Source: UBA6522 sp965262365
Lineage (GTDB): Bacteria > Pseudomonadota > Gammaproteobacteria > Steroidobacterales > Rariloculaceae
Assembly: GCA_965262365.1 (NCBI GenBank)
Contig: OZ253541.1
Span: 1,550,001-1,614,000 of the forward strand
Reading direction: 5' to 3'
Length of the DNA stretch: 64,000 bases
Both the position numbers and the translations under genes were made by a program. Each line of letters begins with the position of its first letter. Position 1 is the first letter of the stretch. The notes under the pieces were generated by a model. The model was not told the DNA's origin, ran no database searches, and saw nothing but the letters and a program-made list of their open reading frames with translations. Below are positions 33,023 through 42,137 of the stretch, piece after piece.

Positions 33023-34638
33023 TTGCGGTCATTTCATTTATTGCGTGCACGGCGGCGGTTGGCGCGATTGCGTGGTGGACCACCCGCAACGATCGCATGG
33101 AATCGTCCGAGGCCTACTTTCTGGCGGGAAGGGGTCTGACTGCATGGGTAATCGCCGGTTCCCTCATTCTGACCAATCTGTCCACCGAACACCTGATCGG
33201 ACTGAACGGGGATGCATTCAACCACACGATAGCCGTCATGGCGTGGGAAACCACCGCCGCGCTGGCGATGATTCTGGGCGCGCTCTATTTTGTCCCCAAG
33301 TACCTCCGTGCAGGCCTGACCACCATCCCTGATTTTCTTGCGACGCGTTTCGACAACTCAACGCGTATCATCGCCACGGTTCTGTTCCTTTTCTCGTACG
33401 CCATTGCCATCTTGCCGGTCGTACTCCTGTTCGGAGCGACCGGACTGGAAGCTCTCTTCGATGTGTCGAACACACTCGGCGTTTCGAATTCGGAGGCCAC
33501 CTGGCTCATGGTCATCGGGATTGGCGCGCTGGGATCGACCTACGCCATCCTGGGCGGCCTCAAGGCGGTAGCGGTATCCGATACGATCAATGGGGTGGGA
33601 TTCCTCATAGCCAGCTTGCTCATTCCGATTCTGGCGCTTGCATTGATCGGCGATGGTAACGTGCTGCTCGGCCTCGACACCGTGTACACAGCGGAGCACG
33701 CAAAGTTCGACATCACCGGGGACGAGCCCGGTTCTTTCCTGCCCTTCGGTGTGTTATTTACCGGATTGATCGTCAACCAGATATTTTTCTGGTGCACGAA
33801 TCAATCCATCATGCAGCGCGCGCTGGGTGCAAAGAACCTGAAAGAAGCACAAAAGGGCATCCTGATTGCCGCAGTTTTCAAGTTGATTGCGCCGCTCGCG
33901 ATTGTGCTTCCAGGCGTCATTGCGTATCACCTGTTCAAGGACTCGATCGGCCCGGATCAATATCTGCAAGCGTACCCGACTCTTGTGCGAACGGTGTTGC
34001 CTGCACCGCTGACCGGTTTTTTTGCCGCCGTAATGGTCGGTGCCGTTCTGAGTACGTTCAACAGCGTCTTGAACAGCGCCGCGACCCTGTTCAATCAGGG
34101 CGTGTACTTGCCCCTGTTCAAGGCCCATGCCAGCGGACGACAACAGGTAGCGGTGGGGCGCATATGCTCCACAGTGCTTGCCGTTGCTGCGATTCTTATT
34201 GCTCCCTTCATCGATACCAGCGGCAGCCTCTTTATCTATCTGCAACAGATCAACGCGACTTTCTTCGGTCCGATGCTCGCGGTGATCCTGGCGGGACTAT
34301 TGACATCCAAAGCCTCCGCGGCGGCAGCCAAGACCGGCCTGATCGCCGGCCCCGTGTTGTTTTACATCATTAATTTCGTCTTCAACGATGAAGTACAGTC
34401 CATCGCGGCCAGGTTTTTCGGCAGCGATGGCGATATCCATTTTCTTCATTTCCTCGCGTTGGTGTTCGTGATCACAGCGGCCGTGATGGCCGTCGTCAGC
34501 AGACTTTGGCCTGACCCTGCAAAAGACTGGACGATGCCGGCCGCACCGGTGGACCTGGCGCCGTGGAAACTTGCGCCTGCCATGAGCGTATTCATCGTGG
34601 TGATGACTTTCGGCGTGTACATCGCGCTGGCACAGTAA
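33019..34638 (+). CDS. Sodium/solute symporter, probable myo-inositol transporter
   Basis: A 539-residue membrane protein of the SSS (SGLT-like) family with about 14 hydrophobic helices. Family features are SEAYFLAGRGLTAWVIAGSL near the N-terminus, LTNLSTEHLIGLNGDAF in helix 2, and AVMVGAVLSTFNSVLNSAATLF with the Ser/Thr residues of the sodium site. Members carry glucose, galactose or myo-inositol with Na+. Translation appears to begin at a TTG inside the preceding stop (ATTGA overlap), so it is coupled to the phosphatase. Being downstream of a phosphatase and beside inositol-degradation genes, inositol import is the best inference. Confidence 0.85.
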   Translation: MIAVISFIACTAAVGAIAWWTTRNDRMESSEAYFLAGRGLTAWVIAGSLILTNLSTEHLIGLNGDAFNHTIAVMAWETTAALAMILGALYFVPKYLRAGLTTIPDFLATRFDNSTRIIATVLFLFSYAIAILPVVLLFGATGLEALFDVSNTLGVSNSEATWLMVIGIGALGSTYAILGGLKAVAVSDTINGVGFLIASLLIPILALALIGDGNVLLGLDTVYTAEHAKFDITGDEPGSFLPFGVLFTGLIVNQIFFWCTNQSIMQRALGAKNLKEAQKGILIAAVFKLIAPLAIVLPGVIAYHLFKDSIGPDQYLQAYPTLVRTVLPAPLTGFFAAVMVGAVLSTFNSVLNSAATLFNQGVYLPLFKAHASGRQQVAVGRICSTVLAVAAILIAPFIDTSGSLFIYLQQINATFFGPMLAVILAGLLTSKASAAAAKTGLIAGPVLFYIINFVFNDEVQSIAARFFGSDGDIHFLHFLALVFVITAAVMAVVSRLWPDPAKDWTMPAAPVDLAPWKLAPAMSVFIVVMTFGVYIALAQ

Positions 34639-34664
34639 ACCGGCCCTTCGATGAGATTGCCGCT

Positions 34665-34709
34665 TTAGGGCCTGTTAACACTATCCGGGATAGTGTTAAC
34701 AGGCCCTAA
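34665..34709. repeat. 45-base near-perfect palindrome
   Basis: Two 22-base arms (TTAGGGCCTGTTAACAC... and its exact inverse) meet around a single central G. It lies between the convergent symporter and alkaline phosphatase genes. As RNA it would form a very stable hairpin on either strand and could end both transcripts, but neither side has a T-run. It shares CCTGTTAACA with the palindrome at 28209-28224, pointing to a repeated element. Confidence 0.7.
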
Positions 34710-34820
34710 TCGCCTCTGAGCATTGCAGAGGTATTCGGGAGGCGGAATCTTTGCATTTCCCGCTACGGATTCGTAGCCGCTATCAGCAATTTGGACACCG
34801 TTATTACGCGTGATTTTCCA

Positions 34821-36287
34821 TCATTCCCAACCGAACGCCTCTAGCATGATGTCGAACACGACGTTTTGTTCGATGACTCCCCCGACCTGATCCGCTCCTA
34901 CCCCGATACCGTACAGCGCGACGTCTTCTCCTCCGTGGGTTTCCCCGTGATCCAACGACCCGTCGATCCTTGCCCGCTCCACCGAAATCAACGACTGGTA
35001 CACCGCGCCGAGACCTGTTTCCGGGGAAGGTCGGGGACGCGGACCAACCGCTCCCGGCCCGTTGGCATAAGCCAGCGACGTGTACGGCGTACCGTTGGCA
35101 TCGACGGATGGCGTGCTCCTGGGTTCACCGTTCACGTCATTCTCGATGATCAACCCCAGGATCGGGTTGCCTCGGACCGGATACCCGCTCAAGGTAAATA
35201 CGTGCGAGTGATCGGCCGTCACCAGGATAAGCGTGTCGTTCAGATCGACCCTTTCGAGCGCTGCTTCAATTGCACGCGCAAAGGCCTGTGTCTCCGAAAG
35301 CGCGTAGCCCGGTTTTCCCTCATGGTGGCCATGATCGATACGTCCGCCTTCGACCATCAGGAAGAAACCATCTTCATTCTGCGTCAACAGGTCGATAGCC
35401 GTGACCGTCATTTGCGCGAGTGTCGGCTCCGTCGTTTCCGGCGTGCGTTCCGCCACATACGTCATGTGGGATCGAGCGAAGACCCCCAGGACCTGCTGTC
35501 CCGGCACGACGCGCGCCAACTCGTCTGCCGTAGCAACGTACGTGCGGCCCGGCACGTCGCCCAACCACGATTGAATCAGATCTTCGCCGGCGGTTTGCCG
35601 GTATCCGCCAAGGTCGGATCCCTGAAACTCCGCCCGACCGCCACCCAGGACTACATCGAGTCCGCCGCCGACATCGAAGTTCGCCAATTGATGCGCCATA
35701 TCCCGGCAACCCTGTTCCCAATCCGCCGAAAGCATGTATCGATCGCTTTCCCAATCCCGCTCGGGCGAATGCGCATACACGGTTGCGGGCGTGGCGTGTG
35801 TGAGCCGCGTTGTCGTGACCACTCCCACCGCCTTTCCTCGTTCCTTGGCCAGCACACTGAGGGGCGTCAACGGACCAGCGAGCGCTTCCTCACAGTTGCG
35901 GCGGCGCGACTCCGGGCCGATATTGATGACCCCCGCCCGCGTCTTGCGGCCCGTCATGAGCGCCGTAGCCGTGCCGGCGGAGTCGGGTACCTGTTGGTTG
36001 GTGTTGTAGGTCTTGACCAGGGCGACGTGAGGGAATGTCTCAAAAACCAACTCGTGTTCTTCCCCGAGCATGCTTTGCGACTGACCGTCGAAAATTCGGG
36101 CAGCCGTCACGGTCGAGATGCCCATGCCGTCACCAACAAAGAGAATCACGTTCCTGGCGGGGACAGCCGGGACCCGATGTCGGTCGGCAGCACCGTCGGC
36201 GAGAAATTCACATCCCCCCAGTGTCACCGCCAGCGCAAAACCGCCAATCAAACCGAAAGCCCTGTCAATCGTATACATTGTTACCAC
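34821..36287 (-). CDS. Alkaline phosphatase (PhoA family)
   Basis: A 488-residue exported phosphatase. Metal and catalytic blocks are VILFVGDGMGISTVTAARI (Asp), VPDSAGTATALMTG (the Ser nucleophile in DSAGTAT), GFFLMVEGGRIDHGHHEGK (Asp/His) and LILVTADHSHVFTLSGYP (Asp/His). The N-terminal segment GFALAVTLGGCEFLADG has a lipoprotein-like GGC, so it may be membrane-anchored in the periplasm. It is the last gene of the iolC-iolD-iolE run, 95 bases after iolE, and may be cotranscribed. It can release phosphate from many monoesters, complementing the phytase. A GTG at 36287 lies just before an ATG. Confidence 0.9.
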   Translation of the reverse strand: MVTMYTIDRAFGLIGGFALAVTLGGCEFLADGAADRHRVPAVPARNVILFVGDGMGISTVTAARIFDGQSQSMLGEEHELVFETFPHVALVKTYNTNQQVPDSAGTATALMTGRKTRAGVINIGPESRRRNCEEALAGPLTPLSVLAKERGKAVGVVTTTRLTHATPATVYAHSPERDWESDRYMLSADWEQGCRDMAHQLANFDVGGGLDVVLGGGRAEFQGSDLGGYRQTAGEDLIQSWLGDVPGRTYVATADELARVVPGQQVLGVFARSHMTYVAERTPETTEPTLAQMTVTAIDLLTQNEDGFFLMVEGGRIDHGHHEGKPGYALSETQAFARAIEAALERVDLNDTLILVTADHSHVFTLSGYPVRGNPILGLIIENDVNGEPRSTPSVDANGTPYTSLAYANGPGAVGPRPRPSPETGLGAVYQSLISVERARIDGSLDHGETHGGEDVALYGIGVGADQVGGVIEQNVVFDIMLEAFGWE

Positions 36288-36382
36288 CTCACCATAGGGA
36301 GTTCTGTGGAAGACGACTCGAATCGCGCATTCATTGTCTTGTCCTCATAACGTTGGACCAAATGAAACATCGATGTCGGACT

Positions 36383-37282
36383 TCAGCTATCGATGCCCAA
36401 TTGCTCGCAGAGCATTTCCAGATGCTCAGCACCCATCGTCGCAAACCGCCTTGAAGGTGCGGTGAGCGGATCCTGTTCGGCTTCCACGACCAGCCAGCCC
36501 TCGTACCGAACCGACTTCAGGGACTGGAGAATCTCTCCAAAATCGATGCTTCCATCCGTGTCACCAGGTACGGTGAATACACCGTTCAATACGGCGTCGA
36601 GAAAGCTCAGATCTCGATTCGTCGCGTCCCGGAGTACGTTCGCGCGGACGTTCTTGCAATGGACATGGTTGACGCGCTGCCCGTGCGCTCGCAGCAGTGC
36701 CAGCGGATCGCCGCCAGCGTAGGCGAGGTGACCGGTATCGAGCAACAGGCCCACGCTGTCCCCCGTGCTGTACATCAGCCTGTCGATTTCTTCCGAACTC
36801 TGCACGATGGTACCCATGTGATGGTGATACGCGATCTGCATACCCTGATCGAGACAGCAATCAGCCAGTTCCGTCAGCTTCTTGCCATACTCCGCCCATT
36901 CACTGTCCTTCAATGCGGGCTTCAGCGACAGCGGCACGTTCCGTGAACCATGAATGCAGTCGGTCGTATCGCAAAAGACAATGACTTCCGACCCCAGGGC
37001 TATGAGGAGGTCCAGGTGATCCTGAAGCGCCTCGACTTCATCCGCGACCGATCTGCGCAGCAGATTGCTGCTGTGCCAGCCCGACACCAATTGCAGTCCG
37101 AATTCATCGAGGATCGGGCCCAGAACAGCGGCCAGTCGCGGAAACTTGTTGCCCAGCTCGATGCCGGCATAGCCGGCGTCGCGGCTGTCGCCGAGACAGG
37201 TTTCCAACGGTGTATCTGCTCCCAGGGACGGAAGATCGTCATTGGTCCAGAGCAATGGATTGACGCCAATGCAGACCGTCAT
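36383..37282 (-). CDS. iolE: Inosose dehydratase
   Basis: A 299-residue TIM-barrel protein of the xylose-isomerase-like fold. Diagnostic stretches are IGVNPLLWTNDDLPSLG at the N-terminus, GYAGIELGNKFPR, MQIAYHHHMGTIVQ, LLLDTGHLAYAGGDPLALL and NHVHCKNVR, which provide the Glu/His/Asp metal ligands. IolE converts 2-keto-myo-inositol to 3D-trihydroxycyclohexane-1,2-dione, the second step of inositol breakdown. It is 15 bases downstream of iolD, as expected for an iol operon. Length is standard. Confidence 0.93.
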   Translation of the reverse strand: MTVCIGVNPLLWTNDDLPSLGADTPLETCLGDSRDAGYAGIELGNKFPRLAAVLGPILDEFGLQLVSGWHSSNLLRRSVADEVEALQDHLDLLIALGSEVIVFCDTTDCIHGSRNVPLSLKPALKDSEWAEYGKKLTELADCCLDQGMQIAYHHHMGTIVQSSEEIDRLMYSTGDSVGLLLDTGHLAYAGGDPLALLRAHGQRVNHVHCKNVRANVLRDATNRDLSFLDAVLNGVFTVPGDTDGSIDFGEILQSLKSVRYEGWLVVEAEQDPLTAPSRRFATMGAEHLEMLCEQLGIDS

Positions 37283-37297
37283 GATCGAATTCCCGTG

Positions 37298-39154
37298 CTA
37301 ATACGGTTGCCTGGATTTCGCGGCAACGTATTCTTCACGCGCGGTCCTGACATCGGCGCGTTCCGACACCTCGGGAACCGCGACATCCCACCAGAAACCG
37401 CCGCCGGAGGATTCGTCCGGATCGGTGCGCAGGCTGATCAAACAGGATCGGTCGGCCGCCTTGGCGCGGCCGACGGCCAATTCGAGTTCGGCGAGGCTCT
37501 CAACGTGCTCCGAGGCTGCGCCCATTGCCGAAGCGTGTTTGGCAAAGTCGAGTAACGGCGCGCGGCCTTCGCTGGCGACACAGTTGTCAAACAGGTTGTT
37601 GAAGGACTCACCGCCTGTCGATTGTTGCAGACGGTTGATGCAGCCAAAGCCTCCATTGTCCAGGACCACCACAATGATCTTGTGGCCCAGCATTACGCTG
37701 GTCGCCAGTTCCGAGTTGAGCATCATGTAGGAGCCGTCGCCGACGACGACAATGACGTCGCGGTCCGGACAGGCCATTTTGACGCCCATGCCGCCCGCAA
37801 TCTCGTAGCCCATGCAGGAATAGCCGTATTCGAGGTGGTAACCGCCGGCCCGGTCGGTGCGCCAGAGCTTGTGCAGCTCCCCGGGAAGTCCGCCCGCTGC
37901 GCACACGACGATGTCGCCGGGGTCCGAGGCCCGTTTGACGGCACCAAGCACCTGGGCGTCCGAGGGTAATCCCGACGGGGTTAATATCTTCGCTGCCGAG
38001 GTGATGCGCTCGTAATAGTCGTTCCACGCGGCAATCGCCTTCTGTCCCGTTTGCTGCCACGTCGCGTCGGACTGCCATCCCGCAAGCCCCGCATGCAATG
38101 CCTGCAAACCGAGCCTGGCGTCGGTAACCAGGAGCTGAGCCTCGTGCTTGCAGGCGTCGGGCCGCGCCACATTGAGCTGGATCAGGCGCGTTTTGTCGGG
38201 GTCGATCAGAGTCCGCGATGCCGTCGTGAAGTCCTGCAGTCGCGTTCCGACCGCGAGGATCACGTCAGCCCCCTGTGCCAGTTGGTTCGCCGCGTCGGAG
38301 CCGGTCACACCGATCGCCCCGACGTAGTTCGGATGGTCCCATCTCAGCGCGCCCTTGCCGGCCTGCGTTTCAGCGACTGGAATTCCGTGCGCTTCAATAA
38401 ACTCGCGCAGCGCTGCCGTAGCGCCGGAATAGTGCACGCCGCCGCCGGCGATCAGTAAAGGGCGTTCAGAATCACGCAGAGCCTTGACCGCGTCATCGAG
38501 TTCACGGGCATCGGCGCCCCTGCGCGGCAGGCGGTGAACCCGCTCCGCGAACAGGGACTCGGGGTAATCATGCGCTTCGGTTTGTACGTCCTGGCACAGC
38601 GACAAGGTCGCGGGGCCGCACTCCGCCGGGTCCGTGAGTGTCGAAATCGCTGCTGGCAGACTGTTGATGATCTGCTCGGGTCGCGTGATTCGATCGAAAT
38701 ACCGGCTGACCGGACGAAAACAGTCGTTGACGGAGATCGTCGGGTCGCCCGGGTATTCGAGCTGCTGCAACACCGGATCCGGTGTACGGTTCGCAAAGAC
38801 TTCACCTGGCAGGAATAGCACGGGCAGGCGATTGACATGCGCCAATGCGGCAGCGGTAAGCATGTTGGTCGCGCCGGGGCCGATCGACGTCGTGCACGCC
38901 ATCATCCTGCGCCGCCGGGTCGCCTTGGCGAAAGCGATAGCCGCGTGCGCCATCCCCTGTTCGTTATGGGCGCGAAACGTCGGCAATTCAGCTCGACTGG
39001 CGAATAGTGCTTCTCCCAGTCCGGCAACATTGCCATGGCCAAAAATGGCAAACGCGCCGTGAAACAGGGGCTGGATGTCGCCATCGATGTCCACCCGCTG
39101 CGCGGAGAGGAATTTGACGACGGCCTGAGCCATGGTCAGTCGAGTCGTTCTCAT
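37298..39154 (-). CDS. iolD: 3D-trihydroxycyclohexane-1,2-dione acylhydrolase
   Basis: A 618-residue thiamine-diphosphate enzyme. The N-terminal Pyr domain includes FAIFGHGNVAGLGEAL and HNEQGMAHAAIAFAKA with the activating Glu; the C-terminal PP domain includes VIVVVGDGSYMMLNSELATS followed by DNGGFGCINRLQQ (GDG...N ThDP/Mg motif). IolD hydrolytically opens the cyclohexanedione ring to 5-deoxy-D-glucuronate, step three of the pathway. It lies 10 bases after the iolC-J stop and 15 before iolE. Length is normal and there is no damage. Confidence 0.94.
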   Translation of the reverse strand: MRTTRLTMAQAVVKFLSAQRVDIDGDIQPLFHGAFAIFGHGNVAGLGEALFASRAELPTFRAHNEQGMAHAAIAFAKATRRRRMMACTTSIGPGATNMLTAAALAHVNRLPVLFLPGEVFANRTPDPVLQQLEYPGDPTISVNDCFRPVSRYFDRITRPEQIINSLPAAISTLTDPAECGPATLSLCQDVQTEAHDYPESLFAERVHRLPRRGADARELDDAVKALRDSERPLLIAGGGVHYSGATAALREFIEAHGIPVAETQAGKGALRWDHPNYVGAIGVTGSDAANQLAQGADVILAVGTRLQDFTTASRTLIDPDKTRLIQLNVARPDACKHEAQLLVTDARLGLQALHAGLAGWQSDATWQQTGQKAIAAWNDYYERITSAAKILTPSGLPSDAQVLGAVKRASDPGDIVVCAAGGLPGELHKLWRTDRAGGYHLEYGYSCMGYEIAGGMGVKMACPDRDVIVVVGDGSYMMLNSELATSVMLGHKIIVVVLDNGGFGCINRLQQSTGGESFNNLFDNCVASEGRAPLLDFAKHASAMGAASEHVESLAELELAVGRAKAADRSCLISLRTDPDESSGGGFWWDVAVPEVSERADVRTAREEYVAAKSRQPY

Positions 39155-39164
39155 TGCCCTGTCT

Positions 39165-41099
39165 CTAACCAGCCTTTCGATTACGCCAGTGGTCGATCAG
39201 CTCGATGTAATTTCGCGAAACGGTACTGACAAATGCCTCGTCATCGATTTCCCCGGCCAGCCACTTCCTGCCAGGACTGGCGAAAATTGTTCGGCCTACT
39301 GTAAATCCTTTGCAAACGTCGATTCCAGCGCTGGCGTCGAACCCGGCCTTGAGTTTCGCCATGGGCGCATCCAGACCGAGTATGACGACGCCGCGACAAT
39401 GCGGAGCGCGCTTTGCAATGATTTCGTCTATCTCTTGCCACGCCGTATGACTCATCGGAGGCAACTTCCACCATTCGGGCCGAATGCCCAGATTGTAGAT
39501 GCGCTCAAGTGTTGACCCGATCCTGCCATCATCTGCGACCGCCCCTCCGGGCGGAATAATTTCGAGCAACAGCTCGTGACCTGACGTGCAACACGCGTCG
39601 TACAGCTCCCGCACTTGGCGCTCCTGTTGCAGGCGCAAGTCCAGATCGTCGTTGGGACTGTAGTACACCAGGCACTTGACTACGTGTTCCAGCGGCCAGG
39701 AGCGCAGCCGATCGCCTATTGAACGGCCGCCTTCGAGCTCCAACGGTCGCGAGCCGGATTGTTCCACAGGGCGGGCAATCCACCAGCCGCGACCGGTTAC
39801 GTCATTCAGGGCGTCCTGGCCGAACGTATCGTCGATGATCACACCGATCGTGCCATCTGCTCCGACAGCCTCCGCACTGCGTTCGACGGCCCTGACGATG
39901 AGGCGTTTCAGGGTTGCGATGCGTTGCAGATCGGCCCCTGCCTCCTGCGCCATATCCACCAGTTGCCGACGATGATCGAATGCCAGCGCATGGATTTCGG
40001 GCCAGGACGCGGGGCGTCGCGTGGTAACCCGGTGCAGGTAATTTAACTCATCATCGAGGTCGGGCCGGGGAATCTGCCCGGCGTGACCGAGATAATAGTC
40101 CAGTTCCTCGGCAGTCGGAATGGCGGGCGAACAGCCGTGCCTCGAGACAACCAGTGCACCGCAGGCGTTGGCGTAGGCCGCGCACGATTCATGATTTTCG
40201 TTGCGCAGCCAGCCGCGCAAGAACCCCGACATGAACGCGTCGCCCGCCCCCAGCACGTTCAGGACCTCCACGTCCGGGCCTGCAAAGACGGAAATCTCCT
40301 CGGCATTCAGTGGAACGTCCCCGTCCAGTACTGCGCAGCCTCGCTCCCCGAGTTTCAACACCAGGGTGGCGTCGGAGAGCGAGCGAATACGACGGAGTGC
40401 GGCAATCGTGTCGGTGCTGCCGCCGGCGATGTGCATCTCTTCTTCGGTGCCTACAATCAGGTCGCAATCGGGCCAGATCGTCTGCAGATGGGCAGACACT
40501 GTATCGGAATCGATGTATCGCGTTTCGCCGTCACCAAGGCTTGTCAGACCCCACAGCACCGGACGATAGTCGATGTCGACGATCACCTTGACCCCGGCGG
40601 CCTTGGCATACTCGATGGCTTTCACGCAGGCTGCATAGGTCCTGGGCGTCGAGAAGTGTGTCCCGGTAATGAGCAGCGATTGGCTGGAGGCTATGAATTC
40701 GGCGGAAAAGTCGGACGCTTCGATCGCCGTGTCAGCGCAGTCGTTACGAAAAAAGATCAGTGGAAAGGTGTCCCTGTCCTTGATGCCCAGGACCACCAGC
40801 CCGGTGAACCGGTCGGGGTCCGTCACGACATGGCTGACATCGACTCCACCGCGTGCAAGTTCTTCGCGAACGAAGCGGCCCATCTGTTCATCGCCGACTC
40901 GCGTCAGCATGGCCGATTTCAACCCGAGACGCGAGCACCCGAACGCAATATTGCAGGAGGAACCTCCGAGGTACTTGGCGAAACTCGACACGTCTTCCAG
41001 CCGACTGCCGATTTGGTTTCCGTAAAAGTCGACCATGGCTCGGCCAAGGCAGATGACGTCAAGGGGACCTTCGGCAATGTCTGTGGTTCCGGATGTCAT
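39165..41099 (-). CDS. iolC: Fused 5-dehydro-2-deoxygluconokinase / aldolase-like protein
   Basis: A ~644-residue two-domain protein. The first ~330 residues are a PfkB-type sugar kinase (DVICLGRAMVDFYG, YLGGSSCNIAFGCSRLGL, and NVLGAGDAFMSGFLRG with the catalytic Asp), corresponding to IolC. The remainder is a DUF2090 aldolase-like TIM barrel (ASWPEIHALAFDHRRQLVDM, CLVYYSPND, VILGLDAPMAKLKAGFDAS), taken as the IolJ activity that splits the phosphorylated product to dihydroxyacetone phosphate and malonate semialdehyde. This fusion is known in many proteobacteria. ATG at 41099 with AGGAG upstream is preferred to GTG at 41126. It heads the iolC-iolD-iolE run. Confidence 0.92.
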   Translation of the reverse strand: MTSGTTDIAEGPLDVICLGRAMVDFYGNQIGSRLEDVSSFAKYLGGSSCNIAFGCSRLGLKSAMLTRVGDEQMGRFVREELARGGVDVSHVVTDPDRFTGLVVLGIKDRDTFPLIFFRNDCADTAIEASDFSAEFIASSQSLLITGTHFSTPRTYAACVKAIEYAKAAGVKVIVDIDYRPVLWGLTSLGDGETRYIDSDTVSAHLQTIWPDCDLIVGTEEEMHIAGGSTDTIAALRRIRSLSDATLVLKLGERGCAVLDGDVPLNAEEISVFAGPDVEVLNVLGAGDAFMSGFLRGWLRNENHESCAAYANACGALVVSRHGCSPAIPTAEELDYYLGHAGQIPRPDLDDELNYLHRVTTRRPASWPEIHALAFDHRRQLVDMAQEAGADLQRIATLKRLIVRAVERSAEAVGADGTIGVIIDDTFGQDALNDVTGRGWWIARPVEQSGSRPLELEGGRSIGDRLRSWPLEHVVKCLVYYSPNDDLDLRLQQERQVRELYDACCTSGHELLLEIIPPGGAVADDGRIGSTLERIYNLGIRPEWWKLPPMSHTAWQEIDEIIAKRAPHCRGVVILGLDAPMAKLKAGFDASAGIDVCKGFTVGRTIFASPGRKWLAGEIDDEAFVSTVSRNYIELIDHWRNRKAG

Positions 41100-41204
41100 A
41101 ATCGGGCTGACTCCTGCTACAGTCACCGGTGTCGTGGTTGTTGTGACTGCAAATAGGGCACCTTGCCGGAGATTGGTTTATTCCGTAGCAGTGCCGCGAC
41201 TGTG

Positions 41205-41220
41205 TAGAATAGACATTCTA
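41205..41220. promoter_or_regulatory. Perfect palindrome TAGAATAGACATTCTA, iolC/iolB operator
   Basis: A 6-4-6 perfect inverted repeat in the 171-base divergent gap between iolC and iolB. It is the most symmetrical example of the TAGAATA motif that recurs in the other divergent promoter regions of this locus, so I take it as the best model for the operator of the local RpiR-type regulator. Binding is inferred. Confidence 0.6.
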
Positions 41221-41270
41221 TACTGTAACCGTATAGATTAAAAAATTCCTTCGACCAAAGGTCAGGACAG

Positions 41271-42074
41271 ATGTCGAAATTGCTGTCGCAGTCTACAGCG
41301 CCGGATGAAAGAGGCCGGATTCAATGCATCGATCCCGTATCGGCGGGATGGGAATTCGTGGGATTCGAAGTATTCAAGCTCAAGAGGGGCGCGAGCCTGG
41401 AAGACAGGACCGACGGCACGGAGGTCTGCCTGGTACTGCTCTCGGGCAAGGCTGACATAGCTACGCCAAACGAAACCTGGCGCAATCTGGGTGGGCGATC
41501 ATCGGTATTCGTCAAACAAGCGCCCTATGCCGTGTATCTACCACCCAGCGAAAGTTTTGTCGTCGATGCCCACACCGACATCGAGCTTGCGGTTTGCCGG
41601 GCGCCGGCCAGGGGCAAGTATCCGGCCCGGTTGATCAAGCCGCAAGACTGCGAGTACGAGACCCGAGGGCAAGGTACCAATCGCCGCTATGTTTGCAACG
41701 TCCTTTTTGGCAATGCGAGCGCCGAGCGCCTGTTGGTCTGCGAGGTCCTGACGCCGGGCGGCAACTGGTCGAGCTACCCTCCGCACAAGCACGATGACGA
41801 TCGCGGGTCAGAGGAAACGCGTCTCGAAGAGACCTACTATCACCGCATCGATCCACCCCAGGGATTCGCTGTTCAACGCGTTTATACCGACGACCGCAGC
41901 CTGGATGAAACCATGACGGTGACGGACAACGACGTCGTGATCGTGCCCAAAGGCTACCACCCGGTGGGTGCACCGCACGGCTATGATCTCTATTACCTGA
42001 ATGTCATGGCAGGTCCGCAACGAAAGTGGATTTTCCACAATGACCCGGATCATGAATGGATCGTAGCGTCATGA
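41271..42074 (+). CDS. iolB: 5-deoxy-glucuronate isomerase
   Basis: A 267-residue bicupin. Characteristic stretches are GWEFVGFEVFKLKRG, GNWSSYPPHKHDDD (metal-binding His/His/Glu cupin motif), RLEETYYHRIDPPQGFAVQ and the C-terminal GPQRKWIFHNDPDHEWI. IolB isomerises 5-deoxy-glucuronate to 2-deoxy-5-keto-D-gluconate, the substrate of IolC. It is transcribed divergently from iolC, sharing a short regulatory gap that contains a perfect TAGAATA palindrome. Length is normal. Confidence 0.94.
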   Translation: MSKLLSQSTAPDERGRIQCIDPVSAGWEFVGFEVFKLKRGASLEDRTDGTEVCLVLLSGKADIATPNETWRNLGGRSSVFVKQAPYAVYLPPSESFVVDAHTDIELAVCRAPARGKYPARLIKPQDCEYETRGQGTNRRYVCNVLFGNASAERLLVCEVLTPGGNWSSYPPHKHDDDRGSEETRLEETYYHRIDPPQGFAVQRVYTDDRSLDETMTVTDNDVVIVPKGYHPVGAPHGYDLYYLNVMAGPQRKWIFHNDPDHEWIVAS

Positions 42075-42137
42075 TACGGCGAACAGCAGGAATTGGAACC
42101 GGTCTCGAAATCCCGCATGGGTGATCCGAGACGGCTT

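Noticed and set aside
34665..34709. Perfect palindrome as a simple rho-independent terminator
   Set aside because: Neither side is followed by a T-run, and the core sequence recurs at 28.2 kb, so a repeat element is at least as likely; termination remains possible.
34866..36350. 494-residue open frame on the plus strand
   Set aside because: Antisense of the alkaline phosphatase gene, which has all its catalytic blocks on the minus strand.
40083..41156. 357-residue open frame on the plus strand
   Set aside because: Antisense of the iolC-J gene; composition is that of a shadow frame.
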